Below, one piece after another: positions 59,320-64,000 of a DNA stretch of 64,000 nt. The DNA comes from Diadema setosum. Lineage: Eukaryota > Echinodermata > Echinoidea > Diadematoida > Diadematidae. The stretch spans positions 26,258,836 to 26,322,835 of the forward strand of contig CM067065.1 of assembly GCA_033980235.1 (NCBI GenBank), in the 5' to 3' direction. The translations under genes were made by a program, and so were the position numbers. The stretch's first letter is position 1, and each line of letters begins with the position of its first letter. A model generated the notes under the pieces. It was not told the origin of the DNA. It searched no databases and saw only the letters and a program-made list of their open reading frames with translations.

Positions 59320-60181
59320 TCTAAAAACAGATTGGTTAAAAAATCAACCAATCTCATTGGTTAACCCGATATTGGTTGTTTCAGCCATTACGTTGGTTAT
59401 AAACTAACCAATTCGTTGGTCAACCAGTTACCAATGTAATTGGTTAGGCTATATTGGTTGTTTCAGCCATTATATTGGTTATAAACTGACCAATTCGTTG
59501 GTCAACCAGTAACCAATGTAATTTGTTAGGCTATATTGGTTGTTTCAGCCATTATATTGGTTATAAACTGACCAATTCGTTGGTCAGTCAGTAACCAAAG
59601 TAATCGGTTAGGCTAGCTTTTCGGGTATAGGGCATGTAACCAATCCACATTGGTTGCCGCGCTCACAGTCATGCAGTTATCTTATTTCTTTATCATTTTT
59701 TTTTTTAGTTGTAAGCGACATTTCCTGTTGTTTTGCAGAGTTTGTTTTAAGTAGTTTAACCATAAGGCCGGTTTATGCATCTCACAGTAAAAAGAAAAAA
59801 AAAAACAACAACAACAACCCTCTCAGTAAGTTTTGCATAAAACTTTGTCTCGCGGGAAGTGAGATAGTGGGTCACCTGACTGGACCCACGCGGTCGGCCA
59901 TTCCTGAATAACCTATACAAGCACGATATCAAAAGATGCTTCATACTTGACCTACTTCGATTTTCTTACAGAAAATTGTAAGAAAGTTGTGAAAATAAGA
60001 CGCTACTATTCAAAAATGGTTAAACATATCAACTTAATTGGAACTTAATTCATTCCTACGAGAATTTAGTGCAGATCGATAATGAGACAATGCATTAGTT
60101 ACATATTATGCATGATTGCATTGACAAAATACAATTATAGGCCGAAAATGAAAATAAATGAAAAAAAATGAACTTGTGTAC

Positions 60182-60212
<31 letters not shown>

Positions 60213-61255
60213 CGCGCAATTGTGTGCGGGAATAAAGGGCGTTTTTTTTTTTTTTTAGTTTGAACATAATTTCTGTTAGTTCTTATATCGATCATGCATC
60301 TCCATTACGAGACCATGTAAAAATAACAAAATGTGATTCCAGTTGGAGCTTGATTGTTGTCGGGTTTTTATATTATATCAATCATGCATTTTCATTTAGA
60401 GAGTATATGTACAAAATAACTTAAACATCGAATATCAAAGCCTATATTTTTTTTTCAACTTTCATATTTCCATACGACATAAATTTTGCCTGTCTAAATA
60501 TGTGTGTTTTGGTCATAAAGACGTCTTTAAGACGCCATAAAGTCGTCGACATACGTTTTGCTTCTATATCGATCATGAATATTCATGAGAGATGATCTGA
60601 TATGTAAAAGCTATTGTCAAAAAGTAAATACATTAATCTATAAGGTATTCATATTGACTTCGATCTTAAAATATGTAGAAAAATTGTATACTTAATTGTG
60701 ATATTCATTATTCAAATTTCAACTTGTGTTTCAGGATATATTTTCATATTTCAGCTGGCCTGATAAGAATGGATTATAGTTCATTAACCATGCCTTCAAT
60801 CATTACAATTTTTCGTGGGTATATAAACCATGGATTGCATTGGGATTGTAGTTAGGCATAGGACATAGACATAGATTCTACTGTACTAGGGTGTGTAGTA
60901 TAGGTCATTTATATTCAATAGGCTAACATTACGTCATCGTTGGTTATGCACTATAGTCTAGCTAAAGAGTACGATATGAAATTAGCCGTAAATATGACGT
61001 GTGGCACTCACCAGTCGTAGTTTTTTATTCCTGAAATGTGGTTAAATCCCAATCAATATCACTGGTCTCTTCAACCAATGTGGATTGGTTGCATCATATA
61101 TATAGCCCATACTAGATTAACCAATCTATGGATAAACTAACCAATCCATGTTGGTTAAATGTGCAACCAATGTAGATTGGTTGATAATTGAACCATACGA
61201 GATTGGTTACTGTTGGATTGGATGCACTATTCCTGTTGGTTACCACAATCTATTA
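59320..61255. mobile_element. AACCAAT/ATTGGTT foldback element (approximate limits)
   Basis: Begins CACTCTAAAAACAGATTGG. The left 320 bases contain three tandem units of ATTGGTTGTTTCAGCCATTA with ACCAATTCGTTGGTC; the right 200 bases (61060-61255) have AACCAAT and ATTGGTT words in both orientations. The middle (59640-61050) is non-coding with a GT/GC tract at 60181-60219. The right end is not sharply defined. The same left end reappears at 63954 to the window edge. Confidence 0.65.
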
Positions 61256-62347
61256 GTCCGTGCAGCCCTGTTGCATTTATCATGGGCCGAGCATGGTTTA
61301 ACAAAGAAACATGGAATGTATATCAGTTTGCTTAACCTACACCAAGTCATTCATTGTTTCAAACGAAATTAAGAAATTCCCTCGTGCCCATACATGTACT
61401 ACAATCGTTCTTATTGACTCTGTTGTTTAAAAGATAGGGCATCAACACTATTCAGTGATTTACAGTTTACTCACAAAGAAATATGATTCAGTCTCCGCGC
61501 ACAATTCTCAGGGAAAATTCCATAACGTTCACACTTTGGGTTGCATGGTAAACTGACCTTCTCCATCGAAGCCACAGAACCCAGAACAGCAATTACAGTG
61601 TTGTGCACAAAGGGTGCAGTATCCCCGGGGCTTAGTGTTTTACCAATAACCGGTACTGCCGGAACGCGGGAACCTTAGTAATTGTATTTCCTCCCCAGAC
61701 AGATAGTCTGGGAATAGGACAATCTATATAAAAAAGAGTGACCATACGATTTGATGGCAATATCCGTCAAGTCGGGTTTGTCTACCAAATAGTCACGAAT
61801 TTCACTCGGCAATAGTCGACCGATGCAACGCGAGGAGACAGTGTGAAGGATTAACTCTGACTGTAGAGGGCGATGTAGAGGGCGATATGCTCGAGAACCG
61901 AGAAAGCCAAATGTCTGGAATTGGTATAAAATCATGCATTTAATAACAATAATTTATTCACTTATTTTATTGAGCGGTCAAATCATGCAAAGGCGTTTTT
62001 TTTTCTTCTTCTTCTTCTTTTCAGGCTGAAAAGCTTTGTCACATATTTTCAACTCCATTTACTTACTGACTGCCTATTAACTGTTGTGACAAAGAAGTGA
62101 TTATTTCTTCAAGAGACAGGGAACAGCCATGTCCTTCTCATGTCGCTCGTTAATAAAATTATATCAGTTTTCGTATTTGCGTAATCAGACTGTCCTTCTA
62201 GACCTCATAAAATTGGTATCGAGTGTGTATAAATGTCACCTTCTTATACCGATACTCATCTTTTACCGCATTCCATCAATAACATTGAATGATCAGGAAT
62301 ACACATGAGAATCCCTTTCAGAGAGTTTTTAATGAGCTTTTAATGTG
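61256..62347. other. No supported gene
   Basis: The minus-strand frame 61675-61935 has ordinary-looking codon use (LHTVSSRCIGRLLPSEIRDY) but no splice sites, no known domain and no homologous copy in the window, so it is not called. Confidence 0.4.
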
Positions 62348-62750
62348 GTTTTAATGTTGTATCATTTGGCAGCATAAAAGGGGGAAATATCATTCCAGTC
62401 TGAGCTTGCTCATTGATAATCAAAAATTCACGTTTTTCTCAGAACTGGGAAATTATGGATGTAGTATGTATACCTTTTGAAACCGAACTCTTCAAATGCC
62501 TACGTGTGAGACATAAAATGCAAAGTGAATGGGAAAACCTCCTTTTGACATGGACGCTATTATGTACTTACATTTGCTTGGTTAATGATTATCTCTGCAC
62601 CTAGTCTAAAGAATATTATATTCTATGAAACTGTCTCTAATATTCAGTTGACTTCAGGGAGAGTGTAACAACATTATTGAGTCATTCTAGGACTAAGAAA
62701 GGAAAATATAGAATCTAGATACTTCTTTTATTTTCTTATTTTCATGACAG

Positions 62751-62931
62751 GATGTGCAGTTGGTCTTCAATTAATATTCCTCCTTTGAAAGAGTTCATTA
62801 AGCCAGACTACGAGTTATTTTCACTCAAAAAATCAAATGGATTCTGTATTATGCACCCTATAAAATATCGTCCCTTCAAATTTCATTATAAAACCTTTCA
62901 TCTTCCAGTCAAAATGCAGTTTGTAGAATAA
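62751..62931 (+). CDS. Exon-like segment, copy 2, function unknown
   Basis: Same acceptor and stop as 58201-58387. Substitutions change S to I, H to N, C to F and L to F, and a 6-base deletion removes two residues (FCTYDMHP to FCIMHP) without a frameshift. Doubtful as a live gene. Confidence 0.35.
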
Positions 62932-63429
62932 TTCATACTCAATATCTGCAGATATTCATTTTTTTTTTCGCCAAACTGTATTTTTATTTTTTGATTATTT
63001 CTTTTCTTCATTTATTCTAGTATCTGGTACGATTTTGCGATGCAGTCAGAGATGTTCCATTTCCATATCGACGCACGTGCAACCCCGCCCTCTTGCAATC
63101 GTAGTTGACCCACTGCGGTCCAGGTTCAAAGCAATAGTTCAAAGTTCAAGCGGGATTCCCCATGACTACAGCACTACCAAAAGACAGTCCTGGTGTGCAT
63201 TTACAAGTATACCATTTTGTACTGACGGTACAGGGACGCGACACAAATACAGGATACTGCCAATATGTTGTGTCACTTTTAATCTCACTGAATCTCCTCC
63301 ATGATCCAAAGTCAAAGTAGGTATACACATAAATGTACGTAAGTGGGCCTATGAGCAATAAACTGGATTCAAAAGTAATATTTTGTTACTATTTATGTCA
63401 TTTATTTAAGGGTTATCTTGATCTTTATC

Positions 63430-63446
63430 ATAATTGATATATATAA

Positions 63447-63508
<62 letters not shown>
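63430..63508. repeat. (TA)n microsatellite, copy 2
   Basis: Counterpart of 58808-58882, with different interruptions. Confidence 0.95.
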
Positions 63509-63512
<4 letters not shown>

Positions 63513-63559
63513 CTATCCATCTTGGAATTTTCCACGTGTTAAACTTCGAGTGTTATAAA

Positions 63560-63680
63560 GAAGAATGAGGCTCAAATACACCATCTGTAGTTCCAACACG
63601 AAGGTTTTTATTCACAATATGTGGATAAAATCTTTTTGTTGGACCTACAGATGGCGTATTTGACATTTATTGTTCTTATG
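63560..63680. repeat. Hairpin element between TA tracts, copy 2
   Basis: Same arms and loop as 58935-59055, with a few substitutions. TA tract and GA tract follow at 63690-63748. Confidence 0.85.
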
Positions 63681-63687
63681 TATGATA

Positions 63688-63731
<44 letters not shown>

Positions 63732-64000
63732 GAGAGAGAGAGAGAGAGGCGGTTCATAATAGGTGTTATAGGCCTACTCTGTTTTCTCACACAGCCACCA
63801 AAGATGACGTTATACCACTTTTATCTGACGATTTTGTTTCGCTGTATTTCTTCAAGCCCGAGCATCTCCTGTGACTAGTGGTAATTGTTAACCTTGTAGA
63901 CCAAAATACGCATTTCATAGAATGCATTATCCGATCGACACTGACTTCATGGTACACTCTAAAAACAGATTGGTTAAAGAATACACCTATCTCATTGGTT

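Larger units (their letters stand above)
57905..59345 (+). repeat. Duplicated segment, copy 1
   Basis: Starts GTTTTAATGTTGTATCATTT and runs through two exon-like segments, a TA-flanked hairpin and the start of the AACCAAT element. It matches 62348-64000 at high identity. Copy 2 has an extra 100-odd bases after 62500, copy 1 lacks them; a smaller indel lies near 63212-63300. Confidence 0.9.
62348..64000 (+). repeat. Duplicated segment, copy 2, cut by the window edge
   Basis: Matches 57905-59345 in order. It starts with TTTTAATGTTGTATCATTTG and ends in the AACCAAT element at 63954-64000. Confidence 0.9.

Noticed and set aside
61675..61935. 86-codon minus-strand ORF
   Set aside because: No homology recognised, no splice sites, no second copy; length is within chance for this much DNA.
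1..64000. tRNA, rRNA, CRISPR arrays or prokaryotic operons
   Set aside because: Scanned by eye for tRNA boxes, rRNA-like conservation and regularly spaced direct repeats with unique spacers; none convincing. The regular arrays are satellites without unique spacers.

Overview
The window looks like a stretch of animal genome, AT-rich and packed with repeats, not microbial DNA. I base this on splice-site-flanked short exons, a Death-domain exon, a CR1/L2/Jockey-type LINE, a Penelope-like relic, hAT-type insertions with 8-bp target duplications, many foldback/MITE elements, satellite arrays with higher-order structure, and long TA, GT and GA microsatellites. Repeat words such as TAGGCCTA and the GCTCACCTGAG element suggest a marine invertebrate, plausibly an echinoderm or other non-vertebrate deuterostome. 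This taxonomic call is an inference and has not been checked by any search. No tRNA, rRNA, CRISPR array or bacterial-style operon was seen.

Layout. 1-1789: right part of a foldback element whose second copy lies at 39190-48496. 1790-7800: mostly unannotated DNA with the end of an iterated-word element at about 4.8-5.4 kb. 7.8-11.2 kb: two copies of a 0.7-kb MITE around a Penelope-like relic. 11.8-13.02 kb: a 1.2-kb TIR element lying against a Death-domain exon (13058-13350, minus). 14.6-18.2 kb: further MITEs and the GCTCACCTGAG repeat. 18250-25214: one MITE split by a 6.3-kb hAT-like element that carries a 3.5-kb satellite array. 25.4-32.9 kb: a 5.5-kb TIR element with an iterated CGTCTCTGA word and a duplicated exon, bracketed by CCTGTGGTAC clusters. 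33.1-35.2 and 50.9-51.9 kb: an inverted repeat family flanking a nearly complete LINE (36.05-49.9 kb, minus).

The LINE holds a nest of insertions: LINE, then foldback element (6-bp TSD), then hAT-like element (8-bp TSD), then an old LINE relic, then a hAT MITE (8-bp TSD). 53-58 kb: a decayed transposase-like gene with iterated words around it. 57.9-59.3 and 62.35-64.0 kb: a diverged duplication with conserved exon-like segments and a TA-flanked hairpin.

The main theme of the window is that many non-autonomous elements each carry their own 9-16-base word, repeated many times in one or both orientations, sometimes through the whole element. In one case two related elements carry different versions of the word at corresponding places, as if the word set changes together. 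Host-gene content is small: one convincing Death-domain exon and a few exon-like segments of unknown function.
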